Assembly (NCBI GenBank): GCA_041744735.1
Contig: JBGTKH010000602.1
Location: 1 to 6,515 of the forward strand
DNA length: 6,515 nt
Source of the DNA: JBGTKH01 sp041744735
GTDB taxonomy: Bacteria > Planctomycetota > Planctomycetia > Pirellulales > Pirellulaceae
Reading direction: 5' to 3'
The notes under the pieces are model-generated. The model did not search any database, was not told the DNA's origin, and worked only from the letters and a program-made list of their open reading frames with translations. Shown piece by piece: positions 1-5,859 of this stretch; the first letter of the stretch is position 1; each line of letters begins with the position of its first letter. Both the position numbers and the translations under genes were made by a program.

Positions 1-47
1 GAGTCCGCGAAGCCCCAGGTAACGACGCGCTGGGGCTTCGCGGACTC
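1..47 (-). terminator. Perfect GC-rich hairpin downstream of the toroid gene pair
   Basis: Positions 1-17 (GAGTCCGCGAAGCCCCA) are the exact reverse complement of 31-47, and G18 pairs with C30, giving an 18-bp stem with an 11-nt loop. It begins 38 nt past the stop of the minus-strand gene at 85-1137, where a transcription terminator for the pair would sit. A T tract cannot be checked because the strand leaves the window at position 1. A dispersed palindromic repeat is the alternative. A smaller 6-bp hairpin (75-80 with 88-93) carries the stop codon of that gene in its loop. Confidence 0.5.
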
Positions 48-84
48 AGCCCCGGCCACCCTTCACCCGTCGAACAGCGGCCGG

Positions 85-1137
85 TCACCGCTGATAGATC
101 GGCAAAAACGCCTTGTCCAACTGCAGCATGATCAGGTTGCAGGCGGTGACATAGATCGGGCCGATGTTGCCGGTCCAGCTTCCGTCGGTGCTTTGTTCGC
201 TGACGATTTTGTTGTACAGTTTGTCGCGGAACGGCGCCCATTCTTGCTCGCTTTGACGGTATACGACCTGAGCATAATACAGGTACGTGTAATGCCAGTG
301 CCCGAATGCGCCGGCGGCGTCGGTGATGCCGTGCAGGTTTTTCTTGGCGTAGTCGAGCATCGCCGGCATGTGGACACTGTCGTAGTCGCCGGCATTGTAC
401 AGCGTGGCCAGCGCCGCGGCGGTGATGGCCGGCCGCGAGCTGCCGCGGTTCTTCGAGCTGTACGAGATGCCGCCGTCGTCGTTCTTGCAGAGATAGATGT
501 ATTCTTTGGCCCGGTCGATGACGGCCTTGGGAACCGGGATGCCGGCGTTGCGACAGCCGCGCAGGCCTTGCACTTGCGTGACGGTTGTCGAACCTTCGTC
601 GAAATTGTTGCCGTCTTTAGCACTGACGTAGCCCCAGCCGCCGGACGGTGTTTGGGCGCTGGCACAGAAATCAACGGACCTCGTCAGCACATCGATCAGT
701 TCGATCCGCCGCTCTTCGTCTTCTTCCTCGCCCAGCACCTGCGACAGGAACAGCATCGAGAAGCCGTGGCCGTACGTGTATTGATGGTCCGTCAATGGAT
801 CGCCGATCAGACCGTTCGAGCGGCACTTGGTAATCAGGTAATCGACCGCCTTGCGGATGTTGGCTGCGTAGGGTCCTTGCGTGGTTGTCGAGCCCGAGCA
901 AATCATGGCGGTGCCGGCCAACGCGGTCATTGCCGTCGGATAGTTAGCCGCCGTCCAATGGCCGAGTCGGGATTGTGTGCGGGCCACCCAGCGCAGACCG
1001 TTCTCGATGGACTTTTCCCAGCGCGGGTCTCGCTTAGCAGCCAACGTCGCTTCGCCCATTCGGTCGAGCACCGTGGCTCCGGCGATTACCGAAGCGATGG
1101 ACTTCATTGCGCCGCGGCGCGAGATGCGGTCGTTCAT
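85..1137 (-). CDS. Tat-exported prenyltransferase/squalene-oxidase-repeat protein (second gene of pair)
   Basis: This 350-residue protein probably folds as an alpha/alpha toroid of the prenyltransferase/squalene-oxidase-repeat type. Its substrate and reaction are unknown. The N-terminus carries a twin-arginine signal: SRRGAMK at residues 6-12, a hydrophobic stretch to about 24, and a possible cleavage site near TLAA (31-34). This suggests export in a folded state. QW-like repeat motifs, each a glutamine or similar residue followed by a glycine-rich turn and an aromatic, occur at Q55-W61, Q162-W168, C217-Y226 and Q315-W321. Helices such as ITAAALATLYNAG (238-250) fit the repeat pattern. The DXDD motif of squalene-hopene cyclases is absent, so a cyclase role is unlikely. 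The C-terminus ends in LPIYQR. The start follows the stop of the upstream paralogue by 9 nt, and its ribosome site overlaps that stop, which suggests translational coupling. The fold call is fairly secure; the function is open. Confidence 0.9.
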   Translation of the reverse strand: MNDRISRRGAMKSIASVIAGATVLDRMGEATLAAKRDPRWEKSIENGLRWVARTQSRLGHWTAANYPTAMTALAGTAMICSGSTTTQGPYAANIRKAVDYLITKCRSNGLIGDPLTDHQYTYGHGFSMLFLSQVLGEEEDEERRIELIDVLTRSVDFCASAQTPSGGWGYVSAKDGNNFDEGSTTVTQVQGLRGCRNAGIPVPKAVIDRAKEYIYLCKNDDGGISYSSKNRGSSRPAITAAALATLYNAGDYDSVHMPAMLDYAKKNLHGITDAAGAFGHWHYTYLYYAQVVYRQSEQEWAPFRDKLYNKIVSEQSTDGSWTGNIGPIYVTACNLIMLQLDKAFLPIYQR

Positions 1138-1140
1138 AAA

Positions 1141-1148
1141 CTGTCCCT
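1141..1148 (-). promoter_or_regulatory. Ribosome binding site overlapping the upstream stop codon
   Basis: On the minus strand the sequence CTAGGGACAGTTTATG joins the TAG stop of the first toroid gene (1147-1149) to an AGGGACAG Shine-Dalgarno-like site and the ATG of the second gene at 1137. Ribosomes finishing the first gene would be placed directly at the start of the second. This supports one transcript and coupled translation. Confidence 0.6.
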
Positions 1149-2199
1149 AGCGTTGATAAATGGGTAGGAAAGCCTTGTCGATTTGCAGCATGATCAGATT
1201 GCACGCCGTCACATAGATCGGCCCGATGTTGCCGGTCCAACCGCCGTCGCTGCTCTGTTCGCCGACAATCTTGTTGTACAGTTTGTCGCGGAACGAATCC
1301 CACTCGTCCGCGCCTTGCCGGTACACGACCTGCGAATAATACAGGTACGTGTAGTGCCAATGGCCGAATGTCTGCGCGCCGCTGTTGATGCCGTGCAGGT
1401 TCTTCTTCGCGTAGTCCAACATGTCGGGCACATGCTCGCTGTCGTAGTCTCCCGCGTTGTACAGCGTGGCCAGAGCTGCGGCGGTGATGGCGGGGCGCGA
1501 CGTGCCGCGATTGCGCGAACTGTACGAGATGCCGCCGTCGGAGTTCTTGCACTTGTAAATGTATTGCTTGGCCTTCTCGATCGTCTCTTTGGAGACGGGG
1601 ATGCCGGCATTGCGGCAGCCGCGCAGGCCTTGCACTTGTGTGATGGTGGTCGAGCCTTCGTCGAAGTTGCTGCCGTCTTTGGCACTGACATAGCCCCAGC
1701 CGCCGGAATCGGTCTGGGCGTTGCTGCTGAATTCCACGGCCTTGGTCAGTACGTCGATCAGTTCCTTGCGCCGCTCTTCGTCTTCCTCCTCTCCCAAAAC
1801 TTGTGACAGGAACAGCATCGAAAAGCCGTGCCCGTACGTGTAGCGATTGTCTTGCAGCGGATCGCCAATCAAGCCGTTGGAGCGCGACTTGGTGATCAGA
1901 TAATCGACCGCGCGGCGAATGTTGGCCGCGTACGGCCCTTGTGTGGTCGTCGAGCCCGAGCAGATCAGCGCCGTCCCGCCCAGTGCGGTCATCGCCGTCG
2001 GATAGTTGGCCGCCGTCCAGTGACCCAGCTTGGATTGTGTGCGGGCAACCCACTTTAGGCCGTTTTCGATCGCTCGCTCCCAAGTCGGATCTCTTTTCGC
2101 AGCCAGCGACTTGTCGGCAAGCCGATCCGCAATGAAGGCACCGCCGATTAACGAACCAATCGATCGCAGCGCGGCTCGTCGGGAGATGGGTAAACTCAT
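1147..2199 (-). CDS. Tat-exported prenyltransferase/squalene-oxidase-repeat protein (first gene of pair)
   Basis: This 350-residue paralogue aligns with its downstream neighbour over the full length without gaps. By hand count 67 positions differ, so identity is about 81%. Twenty of the differences fall in the first 47 residues, which include the signal peptide. The Tat motif is SRRAALR (6-12), followed by a hydrophobic stretch and a likely cleavage site near SLAA. The same QW-like motifs are kept, including QTDSGGW and EQSSDGGW, and the end is again LPIYQR. As in the neighbour, there is no DXDD cyclase motif. I chose the ATG at 2199 over the in-frame ATG at 2226. The 2199 start has AGGGGAG 8 nt upstream, puts the twin arginine near the terminus, and gives the same length as the paralogue. 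The partner, substrate and reaction are unknown; a structural or binding role in the envelope is as likely as an enzymatic one. Confidence 0.9.
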   Translation of the reverse strand: MSLPISRRAALRSIGSLIGGAFIADRLADKSLAAKRDPTWERAIENGLKWVARTQSKLGHWTAANYPTAMTALGGTALICSGSTTTQGPYAANIRRAVDYLITKSRSNGLIGDPLQDNRYTYGHGFSMLFLSQVLGEEEDEERRKELIDVLTKAVEFSSNAQTDSGGWGYVSAKDGSNFDEGSTTITQVQGLRGCRNAGIPVSKETIEKAKQYIYKCKNSDGGISYSSRNRGTSRPAITAAALATLYNAGDYDSEHVPDMLDYAKKNLHGINSGAQTFGHWHYTYLYYSQVVYRQGADEWDSFRDKLYNKIVGEQSSDGGWTGNIGPIYVTACNLIMLQIDKAFLPIYQR

Positions 2200-2207
2200 T
2201 TGGCGGA

Positions 2208-2214
2208 CTCCCCT
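2208..2214 (-). promoter_or_regulatory. Ribosome binding site deciding the start of the first toroid gene
   Basis: On the minus strand AGGGGAG lies 8 nt before the ATG at 2199. The alternative ATG at 2226 lies upstream of this site and would add nine residues unlike anything in the paralogue. Confidence 0.65.
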
Positions 2215-2236
2215 GCATTGGTGCAATTCAGCTTGT

Positions 2237-2294
2237 AACCCGACGCGTAAGCGAGGGAGATCAACCGCGCGCCCCCTCGCTCACGCGTCGGGTT
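2237..2294. repeat. REP-like palindromic repeat (AACCCGACGCGT type)
   Basis: Positions 2237-2257 pair with 2274-2294 in 20 of 21 positions (one A-C mismatch at 2249/2282), around a 16-nt loop. The arms begin AACCCGACGCGTAAGCGAGGG. From memory, palindromes of this kind are scattered through Pirellulales genomes; I could not search. On the toroid mRNA the hairpin would lie 37 nt before the first start codon, so it could act as an RNA-processing or stability element, or be a passive dispersed repeat. Confidence 0.8.
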
Positions 2295-2405
2295 TCGATA
2301 AAGACCAGGCGGCCGATAAACCCACTCTATTGTTTTTGGCACTAGCGCAAAAGTCCAATCCGGGCGCGGTCGAATTTGCAACGCATGTCCAGCCGCACTT
2401 CAGAA

Positions 2406-2456
2406 ACCGTAGCCGAAGTTGTGAAACTTCGGAATCCTCACGAGTTCCGCTACGGT
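2406..2456. repeat. Branched palindromic repeat (ACCGTAGC...GCTACGGT)
   Basis: An outer stem pairs 2406-2413 (ACCGTAGC) with 2449-2456 (GCTACGGT). Inside it, 2413-2420 (CCGAAGTT) pairs with 2425-2432 around GTGA, and 2431-2434 can pair with 2445-2448. C2413 and G2431-G2432 are shared between helices, so not all pairs can form fully at once. The unit folds as a compact branched structure on either strand. It resembles a dispersed intergenic repeat I associate with planctomycetes, which is recollection and not a search result. Confidence 0.65.
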
Positions 2457-2535
2457 ACGCTTGTCTCGACGCGGATTTTGAAATGCCTTCCAGTGCTTTG
2501 TCAAAGCGTAGTTTTAGGGTTGGCCAACTTCGTGG

Positions 2536-2594
2536 CGTAAGCTTCCAGCTTGCGTTTCTGGGATGAAATCGAATTGGCAAGCAGGATGCTTACC
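2536..2594. repeat. Two short tri-loop hairpins of related design
   Basis: Positions 2536-2543 pair with 2547-2554 around TCC (one G-T wobble), and 2576-2583 pair with 2587-2594 around GGA (one mismatch). The stems are AAGCT/AGCTT and AAGCA/TGCTT, both flanked by short GC pairs. They lie 25-83 nt past the stop of the VWA gene. They might contribute to its 3' end, but no T run follows, so I call them repeats and not a terminator. Confidence 0.45.
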
Positions 2595-2618
2595 CCACTT
2601 TTTAACTTTGACGAAGTA

Positions 2619-4628
2619 CTAGAGTTTCGGCACGGGCATTATCGGTCCGGTGGGCTGCGGGTGAGGTCCGTCGTAATCGGGAACTAAGTGGACGCCGAAG
2701 CCGCGTTTCAGTTCCCAGTCTGCACGAGCCGCCCAGGGCGTGCCCGGATGATCTTTGATCACCGCGTGCAGCAGCACCGTCGCCTTGTCGATATAGGGCT
2801 GGCTCTTTTCCGGATCGAGGATTTCCTTACGCGTGCCGATGTCCCAATGCACGAGCGTCAGGTTCGGAGCCTTCGTCAACGGGGCCGTTTTGGGATTGCG
2901 AATGAAGTACTCCAGGTACGCGCCGTATTCGTAGATCCTGGCCTGATAAGCAATCAACTGGGCGTAGATCAAATCATAGTTGCCTTGCCAGCGCGGCGAA
3001 GTCTCTTGCTCGCGGGATCGATGGTGGTCTTCCAGCGCCTTCTGAGCCGCGGCCAGATATGTCAAATAGATAAGTGCCTTTTGCTGCTCGGCTCGTGCCT
3101 GTTGCATGAACGCTTGTGCATTCCGCTGATGATCCGTAAAGTGCATCCGCATATCGATGATCTTGGCGGCCACGGGATTGTACGGGTTCAGGTCGTAGAT
3201 CACCTTTTCGACGATGGTCCTGAGCGGCGACTTGTCGATGTCCGCCTTGACTTCCATCCGCTGCCGCAAATCGGGCTTGTACGACCGCATGGCTTCCAGT
3301 TCGTAGCGGCGCTTTTCACCGCGCACCAAGGCCGTCTCCAGACTCGGCAGCATGAAAAAGATGCCGCCCGTTTCGCGCGACATGCGAGTTTGTTCGTAAG
3401 GGCCGAAACCACTGTTGAAGGCGTCGTAGCGGCGGTGAAAACCGTCCGTCTGAAGCTGCTCGACGAACGCTGTCTCCGGACCGCGGTCGATCGCGATCCA
3501 GTGCAGGTGCCTTGTCTGCGGGTGCAGCCAACGCATGTGCACATAGGGATAGCCAAAAACGGCCTCGCGGCCCATCGTGTAGATGCGGCACTTGGCGGCT
3601 TTGGCCACGGCGATGGCTTGCTCCAGGTAAACGTTATTATCGTCACGGTCGCCGCTCTCGTCGGTGACCAGGATTAAGGCGATTTGTCGGCCTCTCGCGA
3701 ATTCCTGAAAGTACGTGACCGACCTTCCGACGGCCTGACACATCATTTCTTTGCCCGTCGCATCGACAGGCACCGTCTCAATGGCCGTACGGATTTCCGT
3801 GCGGTCGCTGGTCGGCTTCTGGGTGTGCACCAAGAAGTTGGCGCCGTAACTGGTGACGCCCGTGGATAGGCGTTCGCCGGAAGCTTTCGTGGTTAGACCC
3901 AACTCGATGTACACGCGATCGATGCGGTCGCGAATCTCCTGTTGGTCGTCCTTCATACTTTCCGACTGATCGAAGGCCCAAATTACCAGCACCGGTCCTT
4001 TGTCCAACATCCACATCAACTCTTGCGTGATGCGATCCATGGCTTCGGCGTAGTCGTCGACGATGGCTCGCGGGTCGCCCAGCGTGCCGTCGGGAACGGA
4101 GGCGATCAAGCGGTTGCTCGACGGCATGGCCATCATCGGCCGGTCGATTTTGACTTCGGAATTCGCGTTGTCGGATTCGACCACGCTGCGATCGAGTGAG
4201 GGCATGGAGACTTGGCCCAGTGCGCCCGCCACACTGCCCCCTTCGACGCCCACGGCCGGAGCGCTGCTGAACAGCGCGGCCGAGACTTCCGTGGCGGCCT
4301 GAATCTGCTCTTCCAGTTCGATCTCCATCAATTCATCGTCCCGCTCCTCGAAAATCGACGCCACGACTTCGCGGACCTCTTCCTTTACCTGTTCCGGCAT
4401 GAAGCAGACGGCCAGCACGATGAGCAGAATCATGTGCAGCAACATCGAAGCGAAACAAGCGCCGAAGTTGCGCACAATGGCATGATTGAAAAACGACGTG
4501 CGGTGTTTGACCTTGGCTGGCGTGTCTTCCGGCCCATCAGCCGGTTCACGCTCGCGGACGGCGGATTTGCCGGCGGCTTTGTCAGCGATTTTGGACTTGG
4601 CAGGAGACTTTGCTTCTTGTGTGGCCAT
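2619..4628 (-). CDS. Membrane-anchored von Willebrand factor A domain protein
   Basis: This 669-residue protein has a charged Lys/Ala-rich N-terminus (1-50), one membrane segment at about 57-77, an acidic stretch (82-110), and a low-complexity linker to about 185. A VWA domain spans about 212-430, probably outside the cytoplasmic membrane. The metal-ion-dependent adhesion site appears complete: D220, S222 and S224 (DQSES), T291 as the likely third-loop threonine, and D323 (VTDESGD). VWA domains bind partner proteins through a divalent metal. About 60 extra residues (356-415) separate the IYTMG strand from the closing GGIFFML segment. The C-terminal third is helical and Gln/Ala-rich (500-545). 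It ends in a TPR-like stretch with HPGTPWA (627-633), familiar from planctomycete proteins. The start has only a weak ribosome site (CGGAAC). However, the next methionine, residue 62, lies inside the membrane segment. The partner is unknown. The toroid pair follows on the same strand after 419 bp. Confidence 0.92.
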   Translation of the reverse strand: MATQEAKSPAKSKIADKAAGKSAVREREPADGPEDTPAKVKHRTSFFNHAIVRNFGACFASMLLHMILLIVLAVCFMPEQVKEEVREVVASIFEERDDELMEIELEEQIQAATEVSAALFSSAPAVGVEGGSVAGALGQVSMPSLDRSVVESDNANSEVKIDRPMMAMPSSNRLIASVPDGTLGDPRAIVDDYAEAMDRITQELMWMLDKGPVLVIWAFDQSESMKDDQQEIRDRIDRVYIELGLTTKASGERLSTGVTSYGANFLVHTQKPTSDRTEIRTAIETVPVDATGKEMMCQAVGRSVTYFQEFARGRQIALILVTDESGDRDDNNVYLEQAIAVAKAAKCRIYTMGREAVFGYPYVHMRWLHPQTRHLHWIAIDRGPETAFVEQLQTDGFHRRYDAFNSGFGPYEQTRMSRETGGIFFMLPSLETALVRGEKRRYELEAMRSYKPDLRQRMEVKADIDKSPLRTIVEKVIYDLNPYNPVAAKIIDMRMHFTDHQRNAQAFMQQARAEQQKALIYLTYLAAAQKALEDHHRSREQETSPRWQGNYDLIYAQLIAYQARIYEYGAYLEYFIRNPKTAPLTKAPNLTLVHWDIGTRKEILDPEKSQPYIDKATVLLHAVIKDHPGTPWAARADWELKRGFGVHLVPDYDGPHPQPTGPIMPVPKL

Positions 4629-4661
4629 AGACAGTTCCGGTTTTCAGATCGTCAAGCGTGG

Positions 4662-4670
4662 ATTGTAGCA
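4662..4670 (-). promoter_or_regulatory. Candidate extended -10 promoter of the VWA gene
   Basis: On the minus strand TGCTACAAT matches the extended -10 pattern TGnTAnAAT. Transcription would start near 4655, leaving a leader of about 26 nt before the ATG at 4628. No good -35 is seen at the usual spacing, which extended -10 promoters tolerate. Predicted from sequence only. Confidence 0.4.
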
Positions 4671-4696
4671 GCGTGATGCGCGGGATGCGCTGCTTC

Positions 4697-4710
4697 TCCC
4701 ATATATGGGA
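4697..4710. promoter_or_regulatory. 14-bp perfect palindrome, candidate operator
   Basis: TCCCATATATGGGA reads the same on both strands. It lies between two divergent genes, with its centre about 48 bp upstream of the predicted VWA transcription start. A dimeric regulator could bind there, as an activator of the VWA gene or a shared regulator. No regulator gene is present in the window, so the assignment is inference from symmetry and position. Confidence 0.4.
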
Positions 4711-4954
4711 CCCGAAAAAACAGTGCAGGTCAAGACTTTACCCATGAAAACAGCGGCAGCTTACCGTCGGAGCGTTCGCGGGAATCGCCGCGGTTTATTC
4801 CCGCCGCGGCCGTACGTGCGGTTCGCGTCACAGCTTACGCAACCCTTGCCACACTGAAACCAGCGCGATCGGCATGAGTCGAGCCACTCACGGGCCGATG
4901 AAAGAAAATGAGGTCAGGCGGCGGGCAGCGTCGCAAAGAAGCTGGGGATTCATC

Positions 4955-4959
4955 GGAGG
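4955..4959 (+). promoter_or_regulatory. Ribosome binding site deciding the NodB-like gene start
   Basis: GGAGG lies 10 nt before the ATG at 4970. It favours that start over the in-frame ATG at 4874, where the added residues match no deacetylase element. Confidence 0.65.
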
Positions 4960-4969
4960 ACAACGCACA

Positions 4970-5755
4970 ATGGCGGAGAAACGAGACGGCGCAGTGCTGG
5001 TGGTGACGATCGATTTGGAGATGGATTTGGAGCAGCAAGCGCGGACCGACAGCCGTCGCCTGGACGCCGTGGCCGCGCGATTGGCCGATCTCTGTGACGC
5101 TCATCAAATTCCCGCGACGTGGGGGGTCGCCGATCCGGCCCTCTCCGCAGCCACCGAGACCATCATCGCGCGCGGCGTGGCTCATGAGATTGCCGTGCTG
5201 GGCGACGCGGCTTGGGTGGGCATTGGTGCGGGCCGCACTCGATTTGCTCGCGAATTGGCTCGCCGAGTTGACGGAGCCCGAACGTCCGGCTTAAGCGTCT
5301 CGACGCTGATGCTCCGCAACGTTGAGCTGACGGAGAGCTTTGACCTGCTCGTCAAACATGAGATCTCGGCCGTTCGTGGAGCAATTGGCCACCGCGGTCC
5401 GACTCGAATTGCGCAACCTCAGATGTTGCGATTCGGCGTGTGGGAAGTTTCGCCGTCGATCGAATTGCCGGGACGCAGCCGTTGGTTTCCCGGCGGTGGC
5501 GGTCGATTCGCCGCCCGACGAGTCATCCAACAAGCCATCGGCGGCGCGAGCGTGGCTCAACTGATCATCGACGGACCGCGTTTGGCAGCAGTTGGCGAAG
5601 CAGGCGTGGCAGCGATTCAAAACGTATTGCGATTCGCCGCCATGAAGCAACAGCAGGGAGTGTTGAACATTGAAACACTCGGCAGCCTAGCGAAGAAGTT
5701 GTCGCAGCCCCGCGAAGCCTCGCCCGTCCGATCCATCTTGCGATCCGCGGCGTAG
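4970..5755 (+). CDS. NodB/polysaccharide-deacetylase-like protein with degenerate active site
   Basis: This 261-residue cytoplasmic protein follows the order of a NodB-type (carbohydrate esterase 4-like) fold. A first strand reads VLVVTIDLEMD (9-19), then a helix and IPATWGV (47-53) matching the usual 'vpATfFv'. HEI (72-74), a long helix (90-103), DLLVKHEISAVRG (125-137) and a final NIETLGSLAKKL (233-244) follow. Key catalytic residues seem lost. The TFDD pair is reduced to D15-L16. The metal-binding HxxxH after HEI is replaced by VLGDAAW. The late histidine motif reads IIDGP (199-203), with Asp where His is expected. No signal peptide or membrane segment is visible. It is therefore probably not an active metal-dependent deacetylase; a binding or regulatory role, or altered chemistry, is possible. 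The fold call is by eye and moderate. It stands alone on its strand, divergent from the VWA gene and convergent with the small membrane protein gene. Confidence 0.75.
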   Translation: MAEKRDGAVLVVTIDLEMDLEQQARTDSRRLDAVAARLADLCDAHQIPATWGVADPALSAATETIIARGVAHEIAVLGDAAWVGIGAGRTRFARELARRVDGARTSGLSVSTLMLRNVELTESFDLLVKHEISAVRGAIGHRGPTRIAQPQMLRFGVWEVSPSIELPGRSRWFPGGGGRFAARRVIQQAIGGASVAQLIIDGPRLAAVGEAGVAAIQNVLRFAAMKQQQGVLNIETLGSLAKKLSQPREASPVRSILRSAA

Positions 5756-5766
5756 CTGAGCGGAAC

Positions 5767-5853
5767 GGGGTCGGGAGTCTCTTTCAACTTTGGCGGCGGC
5801 GGCTCGATGATCGGACTCCGGCTTAGCCAAAGATGAAAAAGACTCCCGATCCC
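5767..5853. terminator. Long inverted repeat between convergent genes
   Basis: The 28-nt arms 5767-5794 and 5826-5853 pair at 25 of 28 positions around a 31-nt loop. The left arm contains GGGAGTCTCTTTCA and the right arm its near complement TGAAAAAGACTCCC. The element starts 12 nt after the plus-strand stop (5755) and ends 6 nt before the minus-strand stop (5860), so it could end transcription both ways. There is no clean T tract, so it may equally be a dispersed mobile repeat that settled between convergent genes. Confidence 0.55.
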
Positions 5854-5859
5854 ATTTCC

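Larger units (their letters stand above)
2200..2618. other. 419-bp intergenic region packed with palindromic repeats
   Basis: No convincing gene lies between the VWA gene stop and the first toroid gene start. The open frames here have no ribosome site and translate palindromes (for example NPTRERGG on the minus strand), typical of spurious ORFs over planctomycete repeats. The region holds at least four separate inverted repeats, listed individually where long enough, plus a 10-bp palindrome GTTGGCCAAC at 2519-2528. I could not identify a good promoter for the toroid pair, so it is unclear whether the pair has its own promoter or is read from the VWA gene. Confidence 0.7.
4629..4969. other. 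341-bp divergent intergenic region
   Basis: This spacer separates the starts of the VWA gene (minus) and the NodB-like gene (plus). It contains the candidate VWA promoter, the 14-bp palindrome, and two alternative hairpins at 4779-4809. CGGGAAT at 4779-4785 pairs with ATTCCCG at 4797-4803, whereas CCGCGG at 4788-4793 could instead pair with CCGCGG at 4804-4809. An imperfect inverted repeat spans 4868-4899 (ATCGGC/GCCGAT). CCCnnnAAAACAG recurs at 4711 and 4741. I found no convincing plus-strand promoter. An in-frame ATG at 4874 would extend the plus-strand gene by 32 residues but lacks a ribosome site. Confidence 0.6.

Noticed and set aside
193..1167. A 324-residue open frame on the plus strand opposite the second toroid gene
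   Set aside because: It is antisense to a gene with clear Tat and repeat motifs, has no recognisable domain, and reflects codon bias in GC-rich DNA.
85..2199. Squalene-hopene cyclase or true prenyltransferase activity for the toroid pair
   Set aside because: The DXDD catalytic motif is absent, the proteins are about half the cyclase length, and Tat export does not suit prenyltransferase chemistry.
1034..2218. A 394-residue minus-strand frame overlapping both toroid genes
   Set aside because: It is a shifted frame of the real genes, rich in Arg and His and without the repeat motifs.
2237..2294. A CRISPR repeat or array
   Set aside because: There is a single palindrome with no regularly spaced copies or spacers.
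2281..2580. A 99-residue minus-strand frame, with a 178-residue plus-strand frame overlapping the same spacer
   Set aside because: They run across palindromic repeats, have no ribosome site, and one extends antisense into the toroid gene.
2688..3677. A 329-residue plus-strand open frame opposite the VWA gene
   Set aside because: It covers the strongly supported VWA coding strand and has no family features of its own.
4874..4969. N-terminal extension of the NodB-like protein from an ATG at 4874
   Set aside because: It lacks a ribosome site and adds basic residues unlike a signal peptide; GGAGG before 4970 supports the shorter form.
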